Source: an uncultured Ruminococcus sp. (GTDB taxonomy: Bacteria > Bacillota > Clostridia > Lachnospirales > Lachnospiraceae). From it: DNA of 64,000 nt. A program made the position numbers and the translations under genes. The notes below the pieces were generated by a model. It was given only the letters and a program-made list of their open reading frames with translations, ran no database searches and was not told where the DNA came from. Numbering within the stretch: position 1 is the stretch's first letter; the number at the start of each line of letters is the position of its first letter. Of this stretch, positions 8,164-16,676 are shown one piece after another. Location of the stretch: NCBI GenBank assembly GCA_946494335.1, contig CAMMBV010000012.1, positions 1 through 64,000 on the forward strand, in the 5' to 3' direction.

Positions 8164-8884
8164 CTATATATTCCCTCCTGATTATCTTTCTGGCATTTTC
8201 CTGGCAGATCATCCGACAGTACTGCTCGTCTGTTTTTCTTTTTATATAAGCTGCACATTTCTCCATCAAAGGCCGTCTGTGTCTGCTGCCGTGGGCATCT
8301 GTGCCGATAAAATGAACCTGCCTGCTTTTCAGCAACTTCAATACATATTTTTTTATCTGCCGTCCGTTTTTTCCCAGCACGCTTCCTGCGTTGATCTGAA
8401 TAAAAACTCCCATGGATACCAGCTCTGCAACTCTCTGCTGATCCGCCAACTCCTCATACCGTTCCGCATGAGCCAGAATTGGCCAGAAACCATGATACTG
8501 CAGATTCTGCAGCCCTCTCTTTATATATGAATATTCTTCATAAGGAGCAAATTCCGTCAATACGTAGGAACTGCCGTTCATAGTCCAGATTCTTCCTTCT
8601 GCAAGCTCCTCCACCGCCTTTTCGCTGTAAAAAACCTCGGCCCCCGGCACAATCCGCAAATTTGCTGAGATTTTCTCCGCTTCGGCGCGGGTTTGCATGA
8701 GCGCTTCCTTTTTCCGTTTCCAGACATCATCTTTCATCTCACTGTGATAATGTGAGGTGGCAAATATGGTGCGGATCCCCTCTTTATAGGCGATTTCCAA
8801 CATTCTTCTGGACTCATCGAGACTTTCTGCTCCATCGTCCACAGCCGGAAGTATATGACAATGTACGTCTATCATTTTCATCAT
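8156..8884 (-). CDS. CpsB/CapC-type PHP-domain tyrosine phosphatase
   Basis: This manganese-dependent phosphotyrosine phosphatase reverses BY-kinase phosphorylation. The 242-residue product carries PHP metal motifs in order: DVHCHILPAVDDGAES at the start, TSHYHSEM, LAHAERYEEL and GTDAHGSRHRRP near the end. Length and order match YwqE/CpsB. It is encoded immediately upstream of the kinase, giving the usual phosphatase-kinase-activator trio. Confidence 0.92.
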   Translation of the reverse strand: MMKMIDVHCHILPAVDDGAESLDESRRMLEIAYKEGIRTIFATSHYHSEMKDDVWKRKKEALMQTRAEAEKISANLRIVPGAEVFYSEKAVEELAEGRIWTMNGSSYVLTEFAPYEEYSYIKRGLQNLQYHGFWPILAHAERYEELADQQRVAELVSMGVFIQINAGSVLGKNGRQIKKYVLKLLKSRQVHFIGTDAHGSRHRRPLMEKCAAYIKRKTDEQYCRMICQENARKIIRREYIDE

Positions 8885-8903
8885 CTGCTGTCATCCTTTT
8901 GCA

Positions 8904-9647
8904 TTAGGGTGTGACTGTCACTGTCAGAATTTCTTCATTGGAACGGTTTCCGTCGCTATCTACGGCAAAGTATGTAAGCGAATACGTCCCTGCCACAGAA
9001 ACGTCCACATCGCCTTCCACCCGGATATCCCGGAACAGACGGCTTCTGTCATCTTTATCATCTGTGATCTCATCCACCCAATCCAGTTTGTTGAACTCCC
9101 CTCCCAAAGGAACCGTTAACGTATGCTGCTTCAAATAAAATCTGGGCGCCTGAGGCGACAGTTTGGCAATTCTGTCTTCTTGCTCCGCAATGGCCACCTC
9201 TTCCGGATCCTGCTGAACCGTTTCTGCCGCACTTTGTTCCTCTTCAGGTTCTGTTTCCTGGCTGTCCTGAGCGCTTGCGCTTTCTTCCTCCGCCGCAGGC
9301 GTCTCTTCCGGCCCGTCTTCTCCGGCAAATTTCATATTCCAGGATTTTCTCGTCACATTTTTGCTTTTATCTACCGCCACATAAGTGACCGTCACATAGT
9401 CATTTTCTTCTGAAACCTTCACAGACTCCACCATCAACGACTCAGTCACATCCCCGTCCCGATCATCCGTTGCAGTTACGCCTTTTAGTAATTCTTCCTT
9501 TGTCATACCACTTCGGTAGACTTCTTCTTTTGTTTTGCTGATCTTAATTTCCGGCCTTTCCCTGTCTCTGTTAAAAATCACCCAGCCGGCAACAGCCGCC
9601 AGCAATACGAGAACTGCCAGTGATACCGGCAACAATACTTTTTTCAT
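8904..9647 (-). CDS. Membrane-anchored protein with two DUF5011-like Ig domains
   Basis: The 247-residue product has a short basic start and one hydrophobic helix (residues 5-25), so it is exported and either anchored or cleaved. Two beta-sandwich segments follow: residues about 35-110, containing VTATDDRDGDVTESL, and 165-247, containing ITDDKDDRSRLF. Both show the aspartate-rich and VTYxAVDxxxN pattern of DUF5011 or cadherin-like surface modules. An acidic Glu/Ala/Thr linker (residues 112-160) separates them. It is the first gene of the envelope operon. I infer a structural role in the wall; no catalytic site is visible. Confidence 0.75.
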   Translation of the reverse strand: MKKVLLPVSLAVLVLLAAVAGWVIFNRDRERPEIKISKTKEEVYRSGMTKEELLKGVTATDDRDGDVTESLMVESVKVSEENDYVTVTYVAVDKSKNVTRKSWNMKFAGEDGPEETPAAEEESASAQDSQETEPEEEQSAAETVQQDPEEVAIAEQEDRIAKLSPQAPRFYLKQHTLTVPLGGEFNKLDWVDEITDDKDDRSRLFRDIRVEGDVDVSVAGTYSLTYFAVDSDGNRSNEEILTVTVTP

Positions 9648-9780
9648 TCTTTTTTCCCTCTGTCATACGATAATCATTTGTATTCTATCATGTATTACTG
9701 ACATAATCCAGAGATAAATCATAACAAACCACAATTATTTGCCATTTTTTATGCTTTATTTTTATCTCCCCTCAGTTTCA

Positions 9781-9836
9781 AAAACAAAAGGCGCCGCCTT
9801 GCAGATGGCAGTCTCTCTGCAAAACGGCGCTTATTT
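9781..9836 (-). terminator. Intrinsic terminator of the URO-D gene
   Basis: On the minus strand GCGCCG plus TTTTGCAGA pairs with TCTGCAAGG plus CGGCGC (two G-U pairs), followed by TTTTGTTTT. Confidence 0.8.
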
Positions 9837-9841
9837 TCTTA

Positions 9842-10987
9842 TTATGCAAAAATTTTCTGATATTCGTCCAACCAGGCCAGATGATTTTCCACAAGTTTTT
9901 CCGTTACATTGGTGATGGGGCCGGCTGAAGAGGCCACGATCAGTCTCTGATCCTTTACTTTTTCCAGTTCCCTCACTTTACTGCGGATCTCTTCCGCTGA
10001 TCTCAGCTCCAGATCCGCCCACTCCAGATTTCCGATCAGAGTAAGGTTCCCTCCCGTAAGTTCAAATCCTTCTTCCATGGATACATTGCCCTGGGGAGCC
10101 GGTTCCACCGGTTCCGTGGCGTCATATCCGATCCGTCTCATGACTTCAAGGGCGTGACGAACCTTTCCGTGGCAGTGGCATCCCACCGCATACCCATACT
10201 CTTTGATCTTTTTCACTACTCTGGAATCATAGGGTTCCACAAACCGGTCAAATGCCTCCGGATCCATCATCGGCGGCGTACACTGTTCCGACCCTCCCAT
10301 CCAAAATACAATTTCCTCCGGAAGTTTCGGGGCTATGGCTTCCACCATCAATATCTGTCGTCTGGTAATTTCCTCCAGGGCGTCAAAAATCAGCTCCCGC
10401 TCCGTCAGAGTCATTTCCAGAAAAGCATCAAAGGTCATACATCTGGAAATTGTTACAACAGGAGACGGAACAAAAAACTGATAAATTACCCGCTCATCCA
10501 GACGCTGCATCTGCTCCCGTATCTTGGCTGCTTCCCGGTCCACCTCATCCTCATTGATTTCAAAAGGGGTATCCAGAAGCTCTTCTATCTGCCCGACTTC
10601 TGTCACTGGAACCTCCATGATCCACTGTGTGCACTGATTGCGAAAGACAGAGTCCCTGAATTTCAGTTTTCCTTTTCCGGTACGGATTTCTCCGTAAATA
10701 TCTTTTGTATCCTCATCTGTATCTTTTGTAATCGTGGAAATTCTGTCGGTACTGGTCATCATAAACCGGTTGAACAGAAACGACTGATCCTGACATAATA
10801 TGTAGGCATCGCTTTCCTTTACCGCCTGAATCAGACGGCGGTATAAAGGATCATTCATCCATCCTGCCCGGAAAGAATCCTTCCCTCCTGGTTCCCACCA
10901 GTATTCAAAGCCCTCCCTCATCAGCAGCGGCACCTTATCTGTCTTTTCTCCTTTCATTGCTTTTATAAAATTTTTTCTTGTCAGCAT
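9842..10987 (-). CDS. Uroporphyrinogen decarboxylase (URO-D) superfamily protein, methyltransferase type
   Basis: The 381-residue product belongs to the URO-D superfamily, which in anaerobes includes MtaA/MtbA-like corrinoid-dependent methyltransferases as well as true HemE. It begins with the family start MLTRKNFIKAMKGEKTDKVP. It has a GCHCHGKVRH segment near residue 265, consistent with the zinc-binding His-x-Cys of the methyltransferase branch, followed by GGNLTLIGNLEW. No heme biosynthesis gene is nearby and the HemE active-site segments are not evident, so methyl or another one-carbon transfer is more likely than porphyrin decarboxylation. The gene is divergent from an AraC regulator, shares its control region and ends at its own terminator. 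Confidence 0.75.
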   Translation of the reverse strand: MLTRKNFIKAMKGEKTDKVPLLMREGFEYWWEPGGKDSFRAGWMNDPLYRRLIQAVKESDAYILCQDQSFLFNRFMMTSTDRISTITKDTDEDTKDIYGEIRTGKGKLKFRDSVFRNQCTQWIMEVPVTEVGQIEELLDTPFEINEDEVDREAAKIREQMQRLDERVIYQFFVPSPVVTISRCMTFDAFLEMTLTERELIFDALEEITRRQILMVEAIAPKLPEEIVFWMGGSEQCTPPMMDPEAFDRFVEPYDSRVVKKIKEYGYAVGCHCHGKVRHALEVMRRIGYDATEPVEPAPQGNVSMEEGFELTGGNLTLIGNLEWADLELRSAEEIRSKVRELEKVKDQRLIVASSAGPITNVTEKLVENHLAWLDEYQKIFA

Positions 10988-11038
10988 AGCTGCCCTCCTT
11001 CCAGAAAAATAAAATTGTTTTTACTATAACCCGCGTGC

Positions 11039-11044
11039 TATAAT
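11039..11044 (+). promoter_or_regulatory. Possible -10 element of the AraC regulator gene
   Basis: TATAAT at 11039-11044 with TTGTTT (11015-11020) 18 bp upstream could serve the plus-strand regulator gene at 11133. The upstream half overlaps the leader of the divergent URO-D gene. Confidence 0.45.
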
Positions 11045-11053
11045 CTACTTATT

Positions 11054-11117
11054 ATAATAGTGATTTGAACTCATATTTTCACTAATCAGATTCCAGTTAT
11101 CACATAAGAAATTACAG
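11054..11117 (-). promoter_or_regulatory. Candidate AraC operator and URO-D promoter, copy A
   Basis: On the plus strand TTTCACTA (11077-11084), 18 bases, then CATAAGAAATTACAG (11103-11117). The same two blocks with the same 18-base gap occur at 18765-18805. Seen from the minus-strand URO-D gene, the proximal TAGTGAAA block sits exactly 17 bp from TATTAT (11054-11059), that is, in the -35 position, as expected for an activator that replaces a missing -35. A further TAGTGA (11058-11063) makes an inverted repeat with TCACTA. Confidence 0.65.
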
Positions 11118-11132
11118 CTTAGAGGTGCACTT

Positions 11133-11975
11133 ATGAAACCATATGGAGAAGCCGGGATACATTTATTAAATTCAGAATACTACGTGAATTTTCCTTCTGA
11201 TTTTGCCAAAGAAAATCTTTTTTACACCGAACAGGGAGGGCATTATTTTCTCAATCATCATTACATCACTTCACGTTCTCTGTGCAGCTACCATCACTTT
11301 TCTTTTCTCTACGTGGTCAGCGGAGAACTTCTTCTGGTCATTGACGGCAAAGAATATCTGATTCACGACCGTGAACTGGGAATTATCGATACTTCCAAAG
11401 CTCATCTGTACGCCTCCTGCCGCGATACAGAGCTTATTTTCGTCCGCTTCCGGGGAAACACATCCCCCGCTTTGGTTTCCAGACTTTTTTCTTACCGCCA
11501 CGCTTTCGTCCCGCCCCACAACAGCAGAACTTTTCAGGCTCTTTCTGAAATCGTAGACGGATTTATTGCTCAAAATCCCCTGCCCGAAGAGATTATATCC
11601 AGCCATATCCACACCCTGCTGTGTGATCTTCTGACACTGCGTTACGGCCTGGAGGGGGCCGGTCAGACGGTGGTGGATAAAGCCGTGCACTATATTGAAA
11701 ATAATTACTACCTTCCCATCACAGTCTCTGACCTGGCAAAAAAAGCCTGCTTAAATTCCAGCTACTTTTCTGAGAAATTCAAAAAGCAGACCGGGCTTAC
11801 GCCCAAACAGTATATCATCCAGACCCGTCTGAACGCCGCTAAGATATTGCTGCGGGATACAGACTGGAGCATCCGGGAAATCGCTGACAAAACCGGTTTC
11901 CCCAGCGACGCTTATTTTACCTGGTATTTTCACAGTCAGTTTCATCAGACTCCAACCGACTACCGTAATTCTTAA
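11133..11975 (+). CDS. AraC family transcriptional regulator
   Basis: The 280-residue product has an N-terminal cupin-like sensing domain, with YHHFSFLYVVSGELLLVIDG near residue 55. A C-terminal pair of helix-turn-helix motifs (about residues 185-280) includes ISVSDLAKKACLNSSYFSEK-like and WSIREIADKTGF segments and ends with the family marker TPTDYR. Such regulators usually activate nearby catabolic operons on binding a small ligand. It is divergent from the URO-D gene. Its control region shares a spaced composite element with the promoter of the sulfatase/ABC operon at 18.7 kb, so that operon is probably part of its regulon. Confidence 0.9.
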   Translation: MKPYGEAGIHLLNSEYYVNFPSDFAKENLFYTEQGGHYFLNHHYITSRSLCSYHHFSFLYVVSGELLLVIDGKEYLIHDRELGIIDTSKAHLYASCRDTELIFVRFRGNTSPALVSRLFSYRHAFVPPHNSRTFQALSEIVDGFIAQNPLPEEIISSHIHTLLCDLLTLRYGLEGAGQTVVDKAVHYIENNYYLPITVSDLAKKACLNSSYFSEKFKKQTGLTPKQYIIQTRLNAAKILLRDTDWSIREIADKTGFPSDAYFTWYFHSQFHQTPTDYRNS

Positions 11976-12013
11976 AAAAGATTCCGCCGGAACCTTCCCC
12001 GACGGAATCTTTA
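11976..12013. terminator. Bidirectional terminator between araC-like and TauE-like genes
   Basis: AAAGATTCCG and CGGAATCTTT flank a short GC-rich centre, with A and T runs on the two sides; the structure serves both convergent genes. Confidence 0.85.
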
Positions 12014-12808
12014 TCAGTTTATGTACTTGAAAATATTGTATACATTTATCAGTATGATCACAACCATCAGCCCGATAAACAGACGATCTGCCTGCTTTTC
12101 TCTGATTTTTTTATTGACCGCGGAACCTGCCAGACCTCCCGTTATTCCGCCCAGAACCATCAAGATAATTAACTTTGCCGAAAAATCCGGAACCTGTCCG
12201 CTTATAATCGTACTGAACAGACTGGACAGCTGAGAAAACAGGATGATATACAGGGAATATAAAGCTGCCTGTTTCGTTCCCATGGAAAAAAAGTAAAACA
12301 ATACCACCAGATTGATGGGACCTCCCCCGATTCCAAGAAAGGCTGACATGATTCCCAGCGCCAGGCCGATGGCCAGGCAGCCCCCCCTGCTTTTTACTTT
12401 CCGCGTCCTGATTCTCTCTTTCAAAAGAGTATAAACCAGTGTGCCCGCCGTCACCAGAAGCAGCACCGCCGCCTGGACGGCTCCCACCCGCTGGGTATCC
12501 GGCAGACCGCTTAGAACCAGCTGATACAGATTTTTTCCCAGAAGGCCGCCCAGTACTCCCCCTGCAGCCAGCAGGGTACCTGTCTTTTTATCAAAAGATG
12601 CTCCGCTGCCCCCGCAGAGGTTCCGCCCCACGGAAATTACCGACATGGACAGCACGGTACACCCTGAGAGAAAGCTGATGGTATCCACCGGTATGATGCC
12701 CGCGGCGTCCAGCACCGGTTTGATGATGACGCCGCCGCCAATGCCGCAGATGGCTCCCGCCACGGAGGCGAGAAAGCTCACCAGGATGATTATGATATAC
12801 TCCGCCAT
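12014..12808 (-). CDS. TauE/SafE (TSUP) family anion exporter
   Basis: The 264-residue membrane protein has about eight hydrophobic helices and the repeated glycine motifs of the TSUP family (GAICGIGGGVIIKP near residue 20 and LGIGGGPINLVVLF near residue 160). Family members export sulfite, sulfoacetate or related sulfur anions. It is the last gene of a seven-gene operon with a sulfatase directly upstream (12-base gap), which suggests it removes sulfate or a sulfur by-product formed inside the cell. Confidence 0.85.
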   Translation of the reverse strand: MAEYIIIILVSFLASVAGAICGIGGGVIIKPVLDAAGIIPVDTISFLSGCTVLSMSVISVGRNLCGGSGASFDKKTGTLLAAGGVLGGLLGKNLYQLVLSGLPDTQRVGAVQAAVLLLVTAGTLVYTLLKERIRTRKVKSRGGCLAIGLALGIMSAFLGIGGGPINLVVLFYFFSMGTKQAALYSLYIILFSQLSSLFSTIISGQVPDFSAKLIILMVLGGITGGLAGSAVNKKIREKQADRLFIGLMVVIILINVYNIFKYIN

Positions 12809-12820
12809 CTGCCCTCTCCT

Positions 12821-14347
12821 TTACATACCAAGTCTTTCATACTGCTCCGGGGGAGCATCGTGTTCCTCCATGCATCTGCGAAGCCCTTCCCTTATCTGAA
12901 GCTCCAGTTCCCCGTCCTGGATGGGATGCTCCTGGGCGTAATCTTCTCTCAGATCAAACAGCAGCGATTCCCGGTTAAATTCCGACCGGCTGGAGAACTC
13001 CTGGGACGGATTGCCAAAATGAATGATATCCGCCGGGAACCGGTAGACCGGATAATCGGTCCAGGACAGATACCTTCCCATCTCAATTTTGTCGTAGTCC
13101 TCTGTCTTTACCCCGTCGTTTCCTCCCAGGTACTGCCGCAGCAGGCTGGGGATGGCCGTGTAAAGATAGAGGGGCCGGTTTGCCTCGTCTTTGGCCGCCC
13201 GGAAATAAGTGTACCTTCCATCGGTATAGCCCACCTGTTTCCCGTAGTAGCCAAAGATCGCCCCCTCCCGGACCTTGTCTTTCTCTCCTTTCAGCAGCGG
13301 GAACAGGTTCTTCCCGTGGATGGGATTGATCAGGCTCTTCTCTCCCACGCCGAAATACTCCATCAGCGTAGGCATCACATCGATGTTTTCCGTCACCGCC
13401 GCGCACCGGCCCGGCCGGATGTCCGGATGGTAAATCATAAGCGGGATGTGGAATACCTCGTTGTAGGGCGCCATATAGTTCTTCGCCATCAGCCCGTGTT
13501 CCCCCAGATGGAAACCGTGGTCCGTGGTGAAGATCACCATGGTGTCTTTCCACATATCGTGCCGGTCCATCACCTCCAGGATTTCCCCGATATGACGGTC
13601 CGTCATGGTCAGCAGCGCCTTATACCGGTTCCGAAGGTGCCGGGTTTCCTTCTCATCAAAGATATTGGGCTGGTAATCAGGGTGGGTGAAGTCCGTCCCC
13701 TCATACTCCCCGTCCTTTTCATAGAGATCCAGGTAATGCCTGGGCGCATCGTAGGGCTCATGGGGATCGAAGGATTCCACCCAGAGGAAAAAGTTGTCCG
13801 CTTCGTGGTTTTCCTTAAGCCACCGGGCCGCATGGTACATGGTCTTCACGCTGGGATAATCGTACTCTGTCTGGAACCGCCGGCGGTTGGCCGCCTCGGA
13901 TTCGGAATACTCCCCTTTCCATCCTTCCGGTCTTTGTTCCTTTCGGATTCCAGTCTCATCGGGCTGTACGCACCAGGGGTCGCCCTCCTGTCCCCGGTAG
14001 ACGTCCCAGGCAGTAAAGCCCTTGGTGTAATTTTCTCCGCCGGGGATCAGATAGTGGGCGTGATCGGAAAACAGCATGCTGTGTACGTTTTTCTCCTGCA
14101 ATACCTGCTGCAGCGTCTGATCGTAGGGCTCCATGCCGCCCCAGGGCTTTTCCAGGAAGGAAAGACGCCCCGTCATCAGGTCCTTTCTGGCGGGCATGCA
14201 GGGGGCGCTGCCGCACCAGTGGCTGTCAAAGACGACGCTTTTTTTGGCCAGCCGGCTTAAATTGGGCGTAAAGGCCGCATCCTTTCCGCCGTAAAACTCC
14301 AGCATCCGGCGGTTGACCGTATCGCACAGTATCAAAATTGCTTTCAT
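12821..14347 (-). CDS. Cytoplasmic type I sulfatase (Cys-type)
   Basis: The 508-residue alkaline-phosphatase-superfamily enzyme hydrolyses sulfate esters. The motif APCMPARKDLMTGR places the catalytic cysteine at residue 50 (CxPxR), which must be converted to formylglycine by a maturase; no maturase gene lies in this window. Metal-site residues are visible at LCDTVNRR (Asp9) and TTDHGFHLGEHG near residue 280. No signal peptide is present, so it acts in the cytoplasm on an imported substrate, in line with the ABC importer encoded upstream in the same operon. The gene is visibly more GC-rich than its neighbours, which could indicate separate origin. The substrate cannot be told from sequence. 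Confidence 0.9.
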   Translation of the reverse strand: MKAILILCDTVNRRMLEFYGGKDAAFTPNLSRLAKKSVVFDSHWCGSAPCMPARKDLMTGRLSFLEKPWGGMEPYDQTLQQVLQEKNVHSMLFSDHAHYLIPGGENYTKGFTAWDVYRGQEGDPWCVQPDETGIRKEQRPEGWKGEYSESEAANRRRFQTEYDYPSVKTMYHAARWLKENHEADNFFLWVESFDPHEPYDAPRHYLDLYEKDGEYEGTDFTHPDYQPNIFDEKETRHLRNRYKALLTMTDRHIGEILEVMDRHDMWKDTMVIFTTDHGFHLGEHGLMAKNYMAPYNEVFHIPLMIYHPDIRPGRCAAVTENIDVMPTLMEYFGVGEKSLINPIHGKNLFPLLKGEKDKVREGAIFGYYGKQVGYTDGRYTYFRAAKDEANRPLYLYTAIPSLLRQYLGGNDGVKTEDYDKIEMGRYLSWTDYPVYRFPADIIHFGNPSQEFSSRSEFNRESLLFDLREDYAQEHPIQDGELELQIREGLRRCMEEHDAPPEQYERLGM

Positions 14348-14362
14348 TACTTTCTCTCCTTT

Positions 14363-15112
14363 TCACCACCATTTAATCATCTCTGTCACGTGATCTCTCA
14401 TTTTTACAAATTCCAAAGACATGACGTCTCTGGGTCTTGGCAGAGTATTTTCAATTACCGTTTTTACATGGCAGGGTTTATTGGTCAAAACCATAATATG
14501 TTCACTTAAATAAACCGCCTCCTCCACGTTGTGGGTGATAAACAATACGGTGGTGCCTGTCTTTTTCCAGAGTTTAATCAGTTCATCTTCCAGCTTGAAA
14601 CGCAGATCGATGTCCAGCTGTCCGTAAGGCTCATCCATCAAAAGGATCTCCGGCTTGGTGGCAAATGCCCTGGCAATGCCGATTCGCTGGTTCATACTGG
14701 TGGAAACCTGCTGCGGATAGAAATTACGGAAATCCGCCAGTCCCACAATCTCCAGCATCTCATCCACCAGCTCTTTCTTTCTGTCTTTCGGAACTTTTTT
14801 TATATCCAGCCCGAATCCCACATTCTGTTCAATGGTCAGCCAGGGCATGGCAGAAAACTCCTGAAAGATGTAGGAAATATTATGTTTTTTCAGATCTACT
14901 TCCTCGTCGTTTACCAGAATCTGTCCCGCCGTAATGTCATACAGTTTTGTCACACTGTTTAAGAAGGTGGTTTTGCCGCAGCCCGTAGGCCCGACGATAC
15001 ACAGGAATTCCCCTTCTTTTACGTCAAAGGAAACATCATCCAGCACGGTGAGATCACCAAATTTTTTTGTCAGGTGGTCTACCCGAATTTTTACTTTTCT
15101 CTGCTCTGTCAT
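14363..15112 (-). CDS. ABC transporter ATPase (NitT/TauT type) with altered signature motif
   Basis: The 249-residue nucleotide-binding subunit has a normal Walker A (GPTGCGKTT), Walker B (LLMDEPYGQLD) and H-loop (FITHNVEEAV). The ABC signature, usually LSGGQ or ISGGM, reads STSMN in QQVSTSMNQRIGIARAF. Family length and the LPRPRD tail match SsuB/TauB proteins. It is the second of two different ATPases in the operon. Its partner has complementary changes, so together they should form one normal and one degenerate nucleotide site (see findings). Confidence 0.9.
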   Translation of the reverse strand: MTEQRKVKIRVDHLTKKFGDLTVLDDVSFDVKEGEFLCIVGPTGCGKTTFLNSVTKLYDITAGQILVNDEEVDLKKHNISYIFQEFSAMPWLTIEQNVGFGLDIKKVPKDRKKELVDEMLEIVGLADFRNFYPQQVSTSMNQRIGIARAFATKPEILLMDEPYGQLDIDLRFKLEDELIKLWKKTGTTVLFITHNVEEAVYLSEHIMVLTNKPCHVKTVIENTLPRPRDVMSLEFVKMRDHVTEMIKWW

Positions 15113-15126
15113 AGATATTTCCCTCC

Positions 15127-15912
15127 TTAAAGCGTATGGTCCACAACATTGTTGATTTCCCGGCGCAGCTTCAGAAAGTCCGGATCGATGTAACTTCTTG
15201 GCCTTGGCAGATTGATTTCATACTCCGCTTTCACATTAGTGGGACAGTTTCGGATAACAATAATCCGGTCCGCCACATACACCGCCTCTTCAATGTTGTT
15301 GGTGACAAAAATTACCGTTCGTTTCTCCGCCTCCCAGATTCTTATGATTTCATCCTGCATCAGATATCTGGTCTGGGCATCCAGCGCTCCAAAGGGCTCG
15401 TCCATCAGAATCACATCCGGTTCATTGCAGTATGCTCTGGCGATTCCCACACGCTGCTTCATGCCTCCGGATATCTGTATGGGATAATGGTTTTCAAAGC
15501 CTTTCAGTCCCACCAGATCAATGTAGTACTGGGCTTTTTCTCTGCGTGTCTTTTTGTCTACCCCTTTCATCCTGAGACCGTATTCCACATTTCCCATCAC
15601 GGTCAGCCAGGGAAAAATGGCCAGATTCTGAAAGACCATCCCCCGGGAAGGATCAGGGCCGTTGATTTTTTCCCCTTTCATGCGGATTGTCCCCGCCGTG
15701 GGCTCTTCAAAACCTGCAATCATGTTCAGGATCGTTGTCTTTCCGCACTGTCCCGGTCCAAAAAGAACGAGAAATTCATTTTCCCGCACCTTGATATTCA
15801 GATCCTTCACAACTTCAAATACGCCGCCCTCTTTTACCTTTTCAAATTCTTTATCCACATGTTCCAGTGTGATAATATTCTTTTCTATCTTCCGCGTTTG
15901 TTCCATCTGCAT
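15127..15912 (-). CDS. ABC transporter ATPase (NitT/TauT type) with altered P-loop and H-loop
   Basis: The 261-residue ATPase has a normal signature (QISGGMKQRVGIARAY) and Walker B (VILMDEPFGALD). Its P-loop reads GPGQCGKTT, with Gln in place of the fourth-position Gly. The H-loop histidine is Asn in FVTNNIEEAV. It overlaps the permease gene upstream by 28 bases and is followed after 14 bases by the second ATPase. Together with two permeases and a binding protein it forms a five-protein importer of the nitrate/sulfonate/taurine family. Confidence 0.9.
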   Translation of the reverse strand: MQMEQTRKIEKNIITLEHVDKEFEKVKEGGVFEVVKDLNIKVRENEFLVLFGPGQCGKTTILNMIAGFEEPTAGTIRMKGEKINGPDPSRGMVFQNLAIFPWLTVMGNVEYGLRMKGVDKKTRREKAQYYIDLVGLKGFENHYPIQISGGMKQRVGIARAYCNEPDVILMDEPFGALDAQTRYLMQDEIIRIWEAEKRTVIFVTNNIEEAVYVADRIIVIRNCPTNVKAEYEINLPRPRSYIDPDFLKLRREINNVVDHTL

Positions 15913-16676
15913 AAGACATCCTCCACTCTTCTTATCAAAAGCGCCAGCAAAAGGCCTATGACGGCAATTACCAGAATTCCCACCAGAATCTGCGTCATAT
16001 TGTTGTTCTGCTGACCTGTTACCACAATCCAGCCCACGCCGCTGGAAGAGCGGACCAGCTCCGCCGCCACAACAGAAGACCAGGCGGATGCCACGCCGAT
16101 TTGCAGACCGGCTGAAATAGCCGGCACGGAGGCTGGTATTACAATGGTAAAAAACATCTGCCGGTCATTGCATCCCAGCATTCTGGCCGCATTTACAATG
16201 GTACGGTCCACAGATTTGGCGCCGTGATAGGCATTCTGAACGATGCTCATGAACGCGCCGATGAACACCAGCACGTATTTTGCAAGTTCCCCGATACCGC
16301 ACCAGAGAATGACCAGCGGAATCCATGCCAGCGTCGGTATGGGGCGCACCAGTTCAAACAGGGGCCGCATAAATGCCTCAAATCCGCGATACCATCCCAT
16401 CGTCAGTCCCAGCGCAATGCCCAGTATGGTGGCCGCTATAAAGCCGGCAGCCCAGCGCGACAGAGTAATCAGCATATGCTGCAGCATCACGTTCTTTCCG
16501 ATTGGCTCCACAAAGGATACAAAAAATTTCTGCAGCACCGCAAACGGACCGGGCATTACCTGACTGAACTGAGGATTCATGGCCGCCAGCTGCCATATAA
16601 GAATCAGCAGGGCAAAGGATACTGCCGCCGCCGCAATTTTCTGCCACATTTTTGCTTTTCTCTCCAGCATCACCAA
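15885..16676 (-). CDS. ABC transporter permease (SsuC/TauC type), second
   Basis: The 263-residue membrane protein has about six helices and the EAA loop contacting the ATPase (near residues 165-185, containing NAARMLGCNDRQMFFTIVIP). GVASAWSSVVAAELV follows, typical of SsuC/TauC permeases. It overlaps both neighbours. The other permease of the operon differs clearly in sequence, so the membrane part is probably a heterodimer. Confidence 0.88.
   Translation of the reverse strand: MVMLERKAKMWQKIAAAAVSFALLILIWQLAAMNPQFSQVMPGPFAVLQKFFVSFVEPIGKNVMLQHMLITLSRWAAGFIAATILGIALGLTMGWYRGFEAFMRPLFELVRPIPTLAWIPLVILWCGIGELAKYVLVFIGAFMSIVQNAYHGAKSVDRTIVNAARMLGCNDRQMFFTIVIPASVPAISAGLQIGVASAWSSVVAAELVRSSSGVGWIVVTGQQNNNMTQILVGILVIAVIGLLLALLIRRVEDVLCRWNKRGR

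Noticed and set aside
9842..10987. True heme-pathway uroporphyrinogen decarboxylase (HemE)
   Set aside because: No HemE active-site segments or heme genes nearby. The HCH motif and the AraC-linked catabolic context fit the methyltransferase branch better.
12860..14260. 466-codon open frame on the plus strand opposite the sulfatase
   Set aside because: It is the antisense of a clear sulfatase gene, whose high GC content removes stops from the other strand. The translation shows no domain and there is no ribosome binding site.
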